Source: Bacillus_CJ salitolerans (lineage in GTDB: Bacteria > Bacillota > Bacilli > Bacillales > SA4). From it: 64,000 nucleotides of DNA. The position numbers and the translations under genes are program-made. Under the pieces are notes generated by a model. It had not been told where the DNA came from. It ran no database searches and saw nothing but the letters and a program-made list of their open reading frames with translations. This document shows, piece after piece, positions 17,895 through 26,189 of this stretch. The stretch spans positions 123,821 to 187,820 of the forward strand of contig NZ_JBHUEM010000005.1 of assembly GCF_042680805.1 (NCBI RefSeq), read 5' to 3'. Every line of letters starts with the position of its first letter. Positions within the stretch are counted from its first letter, which is position 1.

Positions 17895-18240
17895 ATGAAG
17901 GTTAAAGTGATGCTTTGCTTCACGCTCCTATGTGGGATATTAATTATTGTAAGTTCAAATAATCATTCAATAATGGAAGTAACAGATAGAATATTTTGTA
18001 TGCGGATATCAAAAGTTGGGTCAATTATTAACTAGATCACCATATCCATATGTGAACTATGTGAAAAACTATATTTTCAATGCAAACCTTCTGTAACGAT
18101 AATGACACCTTAACAATCTTGTTTTATCTGACCTCGATGGAAAAAATGTACTATCACTAGAGGGTACGATTCTGCGATAGTATTTCAATTTTTTACAATA
18201 TTGATGGGGGAACTGGACACCAAAATAAGTTATTACGTAG
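17895..18240 (+). pseudogene. Cassette 1, broken
   Basis: A signal peptide (MKVKVMLCFTLLCGILIIVS) is followed by only about 25 codons and a stop near 18032. The C-terminal module survives in fragments: VLSDLDGKNVLSLEGTI around 18122-18172 and IDGGTGHQNKLLR at 18199-18240. Nearly all of the variable domain is lost. An AATAGGAGG lies before the start. Confidence 0.7.
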
Positions 18241-18251
18241 GACGTGAAAGT

Positions 18252-18881
18252 ATGAAAAAACAAATTTTAAAACAAACGATAATAATTCTTTGTATCGGAA
18301 TTGTGTTGATAACCACGTATATTAAAAATCAAAAATCTGTAAAAGCACAGTCGTTTTCCATAGAGATTCCAAGCGGCTATTCATATTATATGCAAAGTTC
18401 CTTTATAAGATATATAGATGTTGGAATGGGGCAATTGAGTCCTAGTTTTCCCATTAGGAGAGCAACAACAAATATATGGGAAACAGCTAACACCTCATGG
18501 GCATATTGGAGTATGAATCTATCAGACTCCGATATGAATAACTATACGTACTTTATTCGTGCATATACTGGTCAGGAGGTTCATGGGACCATATTTGATC
18601 CGGTTGAGATTCCAGTTGGGGGAAGTATTTATATCATGGGTCCTAATACTCATGGTTCAGCGTACAACGGTGGTTATACCTATCAGATTTATAGAAAATT
18701 AAAAAACAGAGCGCCATCTCTTTCTCTGGATACACCTAACAACCAAATATTATCTGAAGAAGAAAATCAAAATATTTTAAATCTGACAGGAACAGTAATA
18801 GACCAAAATAGTTCAGACCAGATAACAATTAAGTTTACTGTTGATGGATTGTCTGGATATCAGAACAAGACATTGCCATAG
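18252..18881 (+). CDS. Cassette 2, secreted protein
   Basis: 209 residues from ATG 18252; longer in-frame openings run through the relic of cassette 1. The signal peptide ends near VKAQS (residues 30-34). The variable domain (about 110 residues) is rich in aromatic residues and serine and looks like a beta sandwich. The C-terminal module starts at NRAPSLSLDTPNNQ and ends GYQNKTLP. Here the module has SSDQITIKF in place of GDxLxIKY, the most divergent copy in the array. Confidence 0.65.
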   Translation: MKKQILKQTIIILCIGIVLITTYIKNQKSVKAQSFSIEIPSGYSYYMQSSFIRYIDVGMGQLSPSFPIRRATTNIWETANTSWAYWSMNLSDSDMNNYTYFIRAYTGQEVHGTIFDPVEIPVGGSIYIMGPNTHGSAYNGGYTYQIYRKLKNRAPSLSLDTPNNQILSEEENQNILNLTGTVIDQNSSDQITIKFTVDGLSGYQNKTLP

Positions 18882-18890
18882 GAGTAGATG

Positions 18891-19073
18891 AAAAGGTTAT
18901 TTTAGATTACACCATCAGAATAAGGGGATGGGCTAGCAAACTATCAAAATAAAATTTTACGAAACTCCATTCAAACCAATGGAAGTGAATTTGATCGAAA
19001 CGTAGGTGATAATCTATTAATCAAGTATTCTATCGACGGACAAAGTGGCCATCAGAATAAAATTTTACCGTAG
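18891..19073 (+). pseudogene. Cassette 3, remnants of two C-terminal modules
   Basis: DGLANYQNKIL (18926-18960) closely matches the end of cassette 13. It is followed by a second remnant with frameshifts reading NVGDNLLIKYSIDGQSGHQNKILP, ending in TAG at 19071-19073. No signal peptide or variable domain remains, so this looks like a deletion joint between two cassettes. Confidence 0.65.
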
Positions 19074-19087
19074 GTAGGAGTGAGCAA

Positions 19088-19642
19088 ATGAAGAAATTCA
19101 TTAAAATAACGTGTTTATTTTTGTTAGTAATAGGGTGTTTTACTATAACTTCAAATAACGACCACATAGAGAAGGCGGAAGCTAGTGGAACATGGACTAC
19201 TATTGGTAATCTTCAATTAGGGAGCCAAACTCCGATTTATGTCAATAATGCGACTCATATTTACAGAGCTGTGGTAGATGTAAGAGTATCTAGTTTATCA
19301 TTTTACGCTGACTATCACGAAACTGTAAATATTCGTATTCTTAGTGATACCAAGCCAATGGGTGTTTATTATTATCCTTTATATTCATTACCTGATGGAA
19401 CATATATATATTCTGGTTCACAGGGACCAGAATATGTAGACATAGCTATTCAAGCACAAGCTAGGAATCAATCACCAACTATCAATTTCACAACCACAAA
19501 CAATCAAGTCTTATCGAATGTGAGTGGACAAAATATCCTTCAATTAAACGGAAGTGTAACTGACTCAAACGTAGGCGATTCTATACTAATCAAGTACTCT
19601 ATCAAAGGTTTGAGTGGACATCAGAATAAAGTATTACCATAG
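19088..19642 (+). CDS. Cassette 4, secreted protein
   Basis: 184 residues. The signal peptide MKKFIKITCLFLLVIGC... contains LVIGC, which would pass as a lipobox, but the Cys is not kept in sister cassettes and an AEA|S cut site follows at 31, so ordinary secretion is more likely. Variable domain 32-125; module TINFTTTNNQVLSNVSGQN to GHQNKVLP. Its last 100 bases are almost identical to the end of cassette 10. Confidence 0.7.
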   Translation: MKKFIKITCLFLLVIGCFTITSNNDHIEKAEASGTWTTIGNLQLGSQTPIYVNNATHIYRAVVDVRVSSLSFYADYHETVNIRILSDTKPMGVYYYPLYSLPDGTYIYSGSQGPEYVDIAIQAQARNQSPTINFTTTNNQVLSNVSGQNILQLNGSVTDSNVGDSILIKYSIKGLSGHQNKVLP

Positions 19643-19658
19643 AAAGGAGGTTGATAAG

Positions 19659-20198
19659 ATGAAGAAGGCTAGTCTTTCATGTATTTTGTTTCTAAGTATA
19701 TGTATCTTGACTTTTGTTTCATATAAAGGTGTTATAGGAAAAGCATATGCGCAATTAACAACCATTATCGTGACAATAATAATACACATGACACGTATGT
19801 CAACGGAGAGCCATCTTCGACAGGAAATATATATGGAAATTTTAGATACATACAGAGGTTGGATAGAACTTGATGTAAAGAATATAGTAAATAAATATTT
19901 ATCAGGTTCTCCCAATTATGGTTTGCAGTAATGAGCCAAGAACAATCTAACTATTTCTATCTAACAGCGTACAGCTCTGAGTATTCAAATGCAATATCGT
20001 CCTCAATTAGTTGTTTCATATAACAATGCTCCTGAAATATCACTGACAACTTCTAACGGTCAAGTATTATCAGAACTTAGTGGTAATAACAATCTTCAAA
20101 TAAAAGGTAATGTAATGGACGTTGACACAGGTGACAGTCTATTAATCAAGTACACTATAGATAACTTGAGTGGGCATCAAAACAAGATCTTGCCATAG
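19659..20198 (+). pseudogene. Cassette 5, DNRLRE-type cassette broken by frameshifts and a deletion
   Basis: Comparison with cassette 11 shows a one-base loss near 19770, an internal deletion of about 250 bases after ATATGGAAA (about 19839), a one-base loss in TATGGTTTGCAG near 19920 and a further small loss near 19993. The signal peptide and the C-terminal module (NAPEISLTTSNGQVLSELSG to GHQNKILP) remain readable in different frames. It is clearly non-functional as a single protein. Confidence 0.8.
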
Positions 20199-20211
20199 AA
20201 GGAGGGAAGGA

Positions 20212-20766
20212 ATGAAAAGAGCTATTAAAATTGTATGTATCATAGTGGTTCTAATTGGAATTTTTATGATCACTTCGAATATCGACCACTTAGAAAAGGT
20301 CAAGGCTAATACTAATCCTCAAGTAATCGAAGCTCAACGTGGAACATACATGAGTGGTGCCAATTATCTTGTTGGAAAACACTCTAGCGGAGACAATAGT
20401 ATTTATTGCGGTAGTATGATAGCAGTAACAATAGACCCTAGTAAGACTTATTATTGCCAATTAAAAGTTGATGGGTCTTCAGTTAGAGGTAGTGCTGCTA
20501 TCGAAAATCTTTCTGGATACTATGAATCCTACAATACTCCTTATGGGGATAGTCAATGGTTTGAGTGGACACTATACTCACAACTAAAAAATGCAAACCC
20601 AACACTGACTACAACTACAATAAATAATCAGGTATTCTCAGAAGTTAGTGGAGAAAATGTACTCCAATTGAATGGTAGTGTACTAGATTTGGATAATGGC
20701 GATTTACTTCAAATCAAATATTCAATCGATTCGCTAAACGATCATCAGAAAAAAGTCATTCCTTAG
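20212..20766 (+). CDS. Cassette 6, secreted protein
   Basis: 184 residues, the same length as cassette 4. Signal peptide with FMITSNIDHLEKVKA|N. The variable domain carries two cysteines (NSIYCGSM and YYCQLKV), possibly a disulfide after export. The module ends DHQKKVIP, with SLNDHQK replacing the usual GLSGHQN. It starts 14 bases after the stop of cassette 5 at a GGAGGGAAGGA site. Confidence 0.7.
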   Translation: MKRAIKIVCIIVVLIGIFMITSNIDHLEKVKANTNPQVIEAQRGTYMSGANYLVGKHSSGDNSIYCGSMIAVTIDPSKTYYCQLKVDGSSVRGSAAIENLSGYYESYNTPYGDSQWFEWTLYSQLKNANPTLTTTTINNQVFSEVSGENVLQLNGSVLDLDNGDLLQIKYSIDSLNDHQKKVIP

Positions 20767-20786
20767 TGAAACGAGGGAGAGAATAA

Positions 20787-21566
20787 ATGAATAAAAGGAC
20801 AAAATCTATTATTTTAATAATGTTATTTTCTTGTTTAGTAGTTTTTATTAATACCTATCATTTCGAAAAAATTTATGCAACAACTGATCAATTAATTGGT
20901 AAACATGAAGGAGTATCATCCTCTTTTAATATGTATGACACGAAAACTGATTATGGTTCTACAAATACTCAATCCGGAAATATTTCAGTGGGTTCAGTAA
21001 AAATTTATAAAAGACCCGATAATTCTTACTATGGCACATTTGATATAACTAGTAATTACTATGCATATACATCTCGTACTGGTACAGGACAAACCAAAAG
21101 CTTTCAAGCATATGTAAATGTGGAGGTCTACATAAACGGTTACTGGAACACTGTAATAAGTAAATATTCATCCTTAAGCGGAATGACTCAATCTTCATTC
21201 AGTTTCCCATCTGGAACGTATAGTTCAAATATATCTACTAGTACAGTAGATTTGCTTAAGGATTATCCTAGTGCGCCTGTAAGGTATGTTGTGCATGGAA
21301 GTACTTATTCTGGCTCAAATGATGTCGGTCACTATCCGATTTCAACTTCCAAAAACTATACAGAAAATAGTAATAAATTTTTTACATTTAACAATCCTCC
21401 GAGCATTAATTTAACAACTTCTAGCAATCTATACTTATCTGAAGTCTTGGATAGAAATGTCTTTCCACTAAACGGTTCGGTAGTAGACCTTGATCTAGGG
21501 AATGAGTTAATTATCCAATATACTATCGACGGGCTAGCAGGTCACCAAAATAAGATAGTACCTTAA
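20787..21566 (+). CDS. Cassette 7, secreted protein
   Basis: 259 residues. Signal peptide to about FEKIYA|T. The variable domain (about 175 residues) contains SVKIYKRPDNSYYGTFDITS and is Ser/Thr/Tyr-rich, predicted all-beta. Module SINLTTSSNLYLSEVLDRNV to GHQNKIVP. An ACGAGGGAGAG ribosome binding site precedes it. Confidence 0.7.
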   Translation: MNKRTKSIILIMLFSCLVVFINTYHFEKIYATTDQLIGKHEGVSSSFNMYDTKTDYGSTNTQSGNISVGSVKIYKRPDNSYYGTFDITSNYYAYTSRTGTGQTKSFQAYVNVEVYINGYWNTVISKYSSLSGMTQSSFSFPSGTYSSNISTSTVDLLKDYPSAPVRYVVHGSTYSGSNDVGHYPISTSKNYTENSNKFFTFNNPPSINLTTSSNLYLSEVLDRNVFPLNGSVVDLDLGNELIIQYTIDGLAGHQNKIVP

Positions 21567-21577
21567 GGATGTGAATT

Positions 21578-22128
21578 ATGATTAAACAAATGTTTTTACA
21601 AGCGATTCTTTTTTATTTTTGATAACAGGAACTTCTTTTCTCTTACAGTACAATACGGGTATTAGTAACGCTAATGCATCAACTTCATGGGAGCATCATT
21701 TTACATTATCTGCAAATGGACAAAGTGTAACATTTGAACAGTCGAATTATATTTACAGAGTATCTAGACTTGAATCACATTCACCATATACACTGTATTT
21801 TTATACAACGGATGGTTCATATTCTTCTGACGGTGTTTATTTTATCCCAAGTACGCTAACGGTTCAACCCATTTACCCTATAACACGATTCACTTAAATG
21901 GGACCTATTCCTTTAATATTGATCCAAATACTATTCTCCTTTTCGAAAGGTTAAGAAAATCTACGAATTGGGAACCTATTTTAGCTATACATCAGATTTT
22001 CTGAAGTTTCAGGATATAATACTCTGTTCTTACATGGGACTGTGAACAATGGAAACTCTGGTGAAAAATTGATTATTAAATACACTGTTGTTGGGATAAG
22101 TGGACATCAAAACAAAATATTACCATAG
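21578..22128 (+). pseudogene. Cassette 8, broken by frameshifts
   Basis: The first frame stops after 14 codons inside the signal peptide. The frame from 21619 continues it (LLQYNTGISNANA|STSWEHHF...) and breaks again near 21895. A later frame holds the end of the variable domain (HLNGTYSFNIDPNTILLFER), and the module is recognisable to GHQNKILP at 22128. At least two frameshifts are needed to rebuild it. Confidence 0.75.
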
Positions 22129-22233
22129 AGTTAGATTTGTATATTTGTAGTTTGAAAGAATCAGGTTTTAGAATTATCAAGTTCTGTATTTATTATATTC
22201 ATTAAAATAGTAATAGTGAAAGGAGTGCATAAA

Positions 22234-23001
22234 ATGAGAAGAACAATTATAGTTGCTTTTACACTATTTTTATTGGGTGGATTACTTGTGACTACAATTT
22301 TTTACGAACATATTCCAAAAGCAAATGCTTCTATTAATGTAGGAGATACATTGTTTGAAGATGAGTTCGTCAAGATATTTGTTAATTCATCATCAAATAT
22401 TCAAGTAGCCATAAAAAAAACATGGAATTGGGAAAGTGTACCATATAACCGCAGCACGCATATGAGTTCAACACCTTCACCACAAGAATCAACCGATGAT
22501 TTATGGGTTGACGTGTACGATCAAGAGGGAAACTATATAACTGGAACTAGCGATATCTCATTTGAAGTCTTCTATGACTCGCGATTAATTTATGGGAATA
22601 TTACCTATACTTACAATCCAAGTATATATAGGTATGAAGCAAACGGAAGTTATATTCAAGGGAACAACGTAATTCCGGATTCACCAGGAAACATTACATT
22701 TAGTAGATCTTCATTTGACACCAGTAAGAGTTATAGAGTTGAGATTCAACTATCGAGTAGTACCATAGGTGGAGGAGTTTGGATAGTACAAGGTAGAGCA
22801 TTAAAAAGTGTAAGTTTATCTTTTAATCAGAAACCAACTTTAACCCTTAGTACACCAAACAATCAAACACTTTCAGCCAAAAGTGGCAAGAACAGTTTAC
22901 ATATAAACGGTACTGTTAATGACCAAGACACAGGTAACCATCTATTAATTAAGTATTCTATCGATGGATTGTCTGGATATCAGAATAAGGTTTTGCCATA
23001 G
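22234..23001 (+). CDS. Cassette 9, secreted protein
   Basis: 255 residues from ATG 22234, seven bases after AAGGAG; a GTG at 22216 lies upstream of that site. Signal peptide to PKANA|S. Variable domain with DDLWVDVYDQEGNYITGTSD and a strand-rich end. Module TLTLSTPNNQTLSAKSGKNS to GYQNKVLP. A gap of about 105 bases separates it from cassette 8, longer than other spacers. Confidence 0.7.
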   Translation: MRRTIIVAFTLFLLGGLLVTTIFYEHIPKANASINVGDTLFEDEFVKIFVNSSSNIQVAIKKTWNWESVPYNRSTHMSSTPSPQESTDDLWVDVYDQEGNYITGTSDISFEVFYDSRLIYGNITYTYNPSIYRYEANGSYIQGNNVIPDSPGNITFSRSSFDTSKSYRVEIQLSSSTIGGGVWIVQGRALKSVSLSFNQKPTLTLSTPNNQTLSAKSGKNSLHINGTVNDQDTGNHLLIKYSIDGLSGYQNKVLP

Positions 23002-23011
23002 GGGGAAAGAA

Positions 23012-23878
23012 ATGGGAAAGGCTATAAATTTATTAAGTTTAATTCTATTACTGTTCGGAGTAGTGATAGTCACTTCAAGTACCTCAAAGATTGATAGAGT
23101 ATTTGCGAATTCACCATTATATGAACAATCGCTTGCAGGTACTTATACAACTTCAAAAAACTACAAGTATGTTCCAAGTTCTTACGGATACTGTGACAAT
23201 CCAGATTCTTCTTCAACAACCGTAAGTTTATCAAGTGATACAAAATTTCAGATATTGGATTTTATTGAGGATTACAGTGGTACTTCATCAAAACTGACAG
23301 TTAAATTTATTAATGGAAGTTCCTCAACAATCTATACATCAGCTCCTATCATAAATTACGGAGAATATGAACCAAGAATTAGGCTGTTAGATAATAGCGG
23401 AAATGTTATCTATACAGAAGCTTGGAAATATGGAATAAGGCTTTCCATTGATTTCAGTAGAAATGTATCAAAGTCTACAACAAATCAATATGACATTTAC
23501 TTTGACAAAACGAAGAAGATTAAGGATATCTATATTGATCATTACATTCATATGGCTGGAGACTATGAGGGTTATACTGGTCCTTGGACGTTTTGTAATG
23601 GCTCAACGGGTACTCATTCAGGCAGCATCATCCGAATTAATACCTCTTATAATAGTGGAGTGATTACACCTTCTTCTAAGATTAATGTGGGAAATCTTTA
23701 TAATCAAGTTCCGACATTGACATTAACAACTCCAAACAAACAGGTGTTATCCAATCTAAATGGAAATAATACACTTCAATTAAACGGAAGTGTAACTGAC
23801 TCAAACGTAGACGATTCTATACTAATCAAGTACTCTATCGAAGGTTTGAGTGGACATCAGAATAAAGTATTACCATAG
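23012..23878 (+). CDS. Cassette 10, secreted protein
   Basis: 288 residues, the largest intact unit. Signal peptide to RVFA|N. Variable domain about 210 residues with two Cys (YGYCDNPD and WTFCNGST). Module TLTLTTPNKQVLSNLNGNNT to GHQNKVLP. From about 23774 the DNA is near-identical to the end of cassette 4. Confidence 0.7.
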   Translation: MGKAINLLSLILLLFGVVIVTSSTSKIDRVFANSPLYEQSLAGTYTTSKNYKYVPSSYGYCDNPDSSSTTVSLSSDTKFQILDFIEDYSGTSSKLTVKFINGSSSTIYTSAPIINYGEYEPRIRLLDNSGNVIYTEAWKYGIRLSIDFSRNVSKSTTNQYDIYFDKTKKIKDIYIDHYIHMAGDYEGYTGPWTFCNGSTGTHSGSIIRINTSYNSGVITPSSKINVGNLYNQVPTLTLTTPNKQVLSNLNGNNTLQLNGSVTDSNVDDSILIKYSIEGLSGHQNKVLP

Positions 23879-23894
23879 AAAGGAGGTTGAGAAG

Positions 23895-24685
23895 ATGAAG
23901 AAGGCTAGTCTTTCATGTATTTTGTTACTAATTATAGGCATCTTGATTTTTGTTTCATATAAAGGTGTTATAGGAAAAGCATATGCTCAATCAACAACCA
24001 TTATCGCAGACAATAATAATACACATGACACGTATGTCAACGGAGAGCCATCTTCGACAGGAAATATATATGGAAACCAAACACAACTAGTATTCGGACC
24101 CGAACCAGGGGGCAGATGGATGACCTTTATTAAGATTGATCTTAGTTCTATTCCTGTATCTCAAGTGGATGATGCAAAATTAAGACTCTATGTCTATGGA
24201 GGTACAAATCTTAACTCAACAATTACTTTATATGCAAGGGAAGTTACACAAGCATGGGATGAAGCGACCGAAGATGCATATGCTGGACCATCTTTCTTAT
24301 GGACTACAACTCCTAGCAAAACATTTTTAGATACATACAGAGGATGGATAAACTTGATGTAAAGAATATTGTAAATAAATATTTATCAGGTTCTCCCAAT
24401 TATGGATTTGCAGTAATGAGCCAAGAACAATCTAACTATTTCTATCTAACAGCGTACAGCTCTGAGTATTCGAATGTAGCATATCGTCCTCAATTAGTTG
24501 TTTCATATAATAATGCTCCTGAAATATCACTAACAACTGCTAACGGTCAAGTATTATCAGAGCTTAGTGGTAATAATAATCTTCAAATAAACGGGAATGT
24601 AATGGACGTTGACACAGGTGACAATCTATTAATCAAGTACTCTATTGATAACTTGAGTGGGCATCAAAACAAGATCTTGCCATAG
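23895..24685 (+). pseudogene. Cassette 11, DNRLRE (CBM96-like) domain, one frameshift
   Basis: After the signal peptide (AYA|Q) comes a recognisable DNRLRE/CBM96-type domain: HDTYVNGEPSSTGNIYG, FIKIDLSSIPVSQVDDAKLR, WDEATED and then LDVKNIVNKYLSGSPNYGF and RPQLVVSY. Such domains are carbohydrate-binding beta sandwiches on secreted proteins. A one-base loss near 24350 (GGATAAACTT against GGATAGAACTT in cassette 5) shifts the frame, so the second half (from 24344) is out of frame. A single base would restore a protein of about 263 residues, so a sequencing error cannot be excluded. Confidence 0.75.
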
Positions 24686-24698
24686 AAGGAGGGAAGGA

Positions 24699-25280
24699 AT
24701 GAAGAAAGTTTTCAATCTCGTATGTATCATAGTGGCTCTAATTGGAATTTTTATGATAACTTCGAATAACGACCATGTTGATAAGGTAAGTGCCAATACA
24801 AATCCTTGGATTTTGCAAGAAGTATTTACATCCGAGACACAAGGGTTTTACTTGGATAACCATATTTATGAATACGAAGCAAGAGTAAATATATATAACG
24901 CGTCATGGTCATCTTATACTATTAATGCAATTAAATATACGGATAATACTTATTCGGGTGTTACCTCAAATTCAACTTTTATTAATGATTCAATCAGCAT
25001 GAATGAGACGGATATTCATACGGTTTTTGGACTTAATAATGGTTATTACAAATTCAGGGTAACTACGGGTTCCATAAAGGTAGAGTTACATAAAAGATTA
25101 AAAAACTCTAGTCCTTCTATTAATCTTTCAACCACTAATTATCAAGTATTATCAGAAGTTAGCAGCAACAATGTTCTTGTTTTAAATGGTAGTGTCCTAG
25201 ATTCAGATATTGGTAACGTTATAAATGTGAAATATTCAGTTGATGGGTTAAGTGGTCATCAGAATAAGGTCATACCATAG
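24699..25280 (+). CDS. Cassette 12, secreted protein
   Basis: 193 residues. The signal peptide shares IGIFMITSNNDHVDKVSA with cassettes 4 and 6. The variable domain (about 105 residues) has YEYEARVNIYNASWSSYTIN, which resembles the IYRAVVDVRV stretch of cassette 4 and may be a distant version of the same domain. Module SINLSTTNYQVLSEVSSNNV to GHQNKVIP. Confidence 0.7.
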   Translation: MKKVFNLVCIIVALIGIFMITSNNDHVDKVSANTNPWILQEVFTSETQGFYLDNHIYEYEARVNIYNASWSSYTINAIKYTDNTYSGVTSNSTFINDSISMNETDIHTVFGLNNGYYKFRVTTGSIKVELHKRLKNSSPSINLSTTNYQVLSEVSSNNVLVLNGSVLDSDIGNVINVKYSVDGLSGHQNKVIP

Positions 25281-25306
25281 TAGAAATGACATAAAAGGAG
25301 GAGAAA

Positions 25307-26038
25307 ATGAATAAAAGAGTATATGTAACGGCATTGCTTCTGTGTATTGTTGTTGTATTCGTAATTTCTTCAAAGAGTGTATTTCTAAGTAGGGTACAGG
25401 CATTTTCCCATACTCCCGTAAATACACTCCCGATAAGTATTGATGCCACAAAATCACAAAATGGAAAATGGGATGTTTCAAATACCAGTAATCATGCTGC
25501 ACAGGTTTATACTAGTAACTTAATGATTACTAATATGAGAATTAACAATGGTATAACTGAAGTTCAATTTTCTGGTTATGTTAGATTAAACTATAATGCT
25601 TATGGGGCTGGTTCACAATCATACACAACTGCGACGTTTATAGCAAAATTAAATGGTAATAACTTACCTTTAGAGTATGAGAATAATGGTAATAGTTACA
25701 ATACAATCAGTAAATCAGCTCAGTGGACTCCGGATCTCAATACATGGTATCCAACATCTAACGGGAGTTTAAGTTTTTATTTTGAAAGTAGAGGTTATTG
25801 TACTCAATATAGTTCAAATGGTAGTCAGATGGTCGTTCAAGAACAAGGAACAATTAATTTAAACCAAGCACCTAGTCTGGCGTTATCAACAGCTAACAAC
25901 CAGTTCCTTTCACAACAGACAAATAAGGACTTCCTTAGAGTATATGGAACAGTTTCCGACCAAAATAGTGGTGACGTATTAAATGTAAAATTCTCAATTG
26001 ATGGTCTAGCAAACTATCAAAATAAGATTTTACCATAA
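25307..26038 (+). CDS. Cassette 13, secreted protein, last of the array
   Basis: 243 residues. Signal peptide to SRVQA|F. Variable domain with VQFSGYVRLNYNAYGAGSQS. Module SLALSTANNQFLSQQTNKDF to NYQNKILP. It has a 26-base spacer and an AAAGGAGGAG site. Its stop codon lies within the first 14-bp iteron of the cluster at 26.04 kb. Confidence 0.7.
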   Translation: MNKRVYVTALLLCIVVVFVISSKSVFLSRVQAFSHTPVNTLPISIDATKSQNGKWDVSNTSNHAAQVYTSNLMITNMRINNGITEVQFSGYVRLNYNAYGAGSQSYTTATFIAKLNGNNLPLEYENNGNSYNTISKSAQWTPDLNTWYPTSNGSLSFYFESRGYCTQYSSNGSQMVVQEQGTINLNQAPSLALSTANNQFLSQQTNKDFLRVYGTVSDQNSGDVLNVKFSIDGLANYQNKILP

Positions 26039-26156
26039 TTGTGTACTCGATATTGTGTACTCAATTCAAAACACTATAAATAAAGGATTCTCTGTAAATG
26101 TCTTTTAAAAGTATTCTAATTCCTTTGTATTAGGTACACAATATTGTATACACAAA
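26038..26156. repeat. Second cluster of 14-bp iterons (distal tubC-like site)
   Basis: ATTGTGTACTCGAT and ATTGTGTACTCAAT follow directly at 26038-26065. ATTAGGTACACAAT and ATTGTATACACAAA (reverse units) are at 26129-26156. Period, unit and orientation mix match the blocks upstream of tubR 20 kb away. Confidence 0.65.
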
Positions 26157-26189
26157 AAACTCCTGACCTAAGCTAATAGGTAGGAGTTT
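26157..26189 (-). terminator. Terminator overlapping the end of the ThiF-like gene
   Basis: AAACTCCTGACCTA and TAGGTAGGAGTTT form a stem. On the minus strand it is followed by a T-run. The ThiF-like stop codon lies in the loop. Confidence 0.7.

Larger units (their letters stand above)
17895..26038 (+). repeat. Tandem array of 13 secreted-protein cassettes
   Basis: Each unit has AAGGAGG, a short basic signal peptide (often with TSNNDHxEKV before an AxA-like cut site), a variable domain of 80-200 residues and a C-terminal module of about 55 residues. The module is PxLxLxTxNNQxLSExSGxN, then a strand-rich part with xGDxLxIKYxIDGLSG and HQNKxLP followed at once by the stop. The next start is 10-25 bases later in most cases. 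The module looks like the first half of an Ig/cadherin-like repeat of Bacillus surface proteins. Eight units are intact and five (17895, 18891, 19659, 21578, 23895) are broken. The segments 19538-20300 and 23774-24790 are near-identical over several hundred bases that run across gene borders, direct evidence of cassette duplication. Confidence 0.8.

Noticed and set aside
19121..19135. Lipobox in cassette 4 (LVIGC)
   Set aside because: The Cys is not kept in related cassettes, which have an AxA-type cut site instead, also present in this unit.
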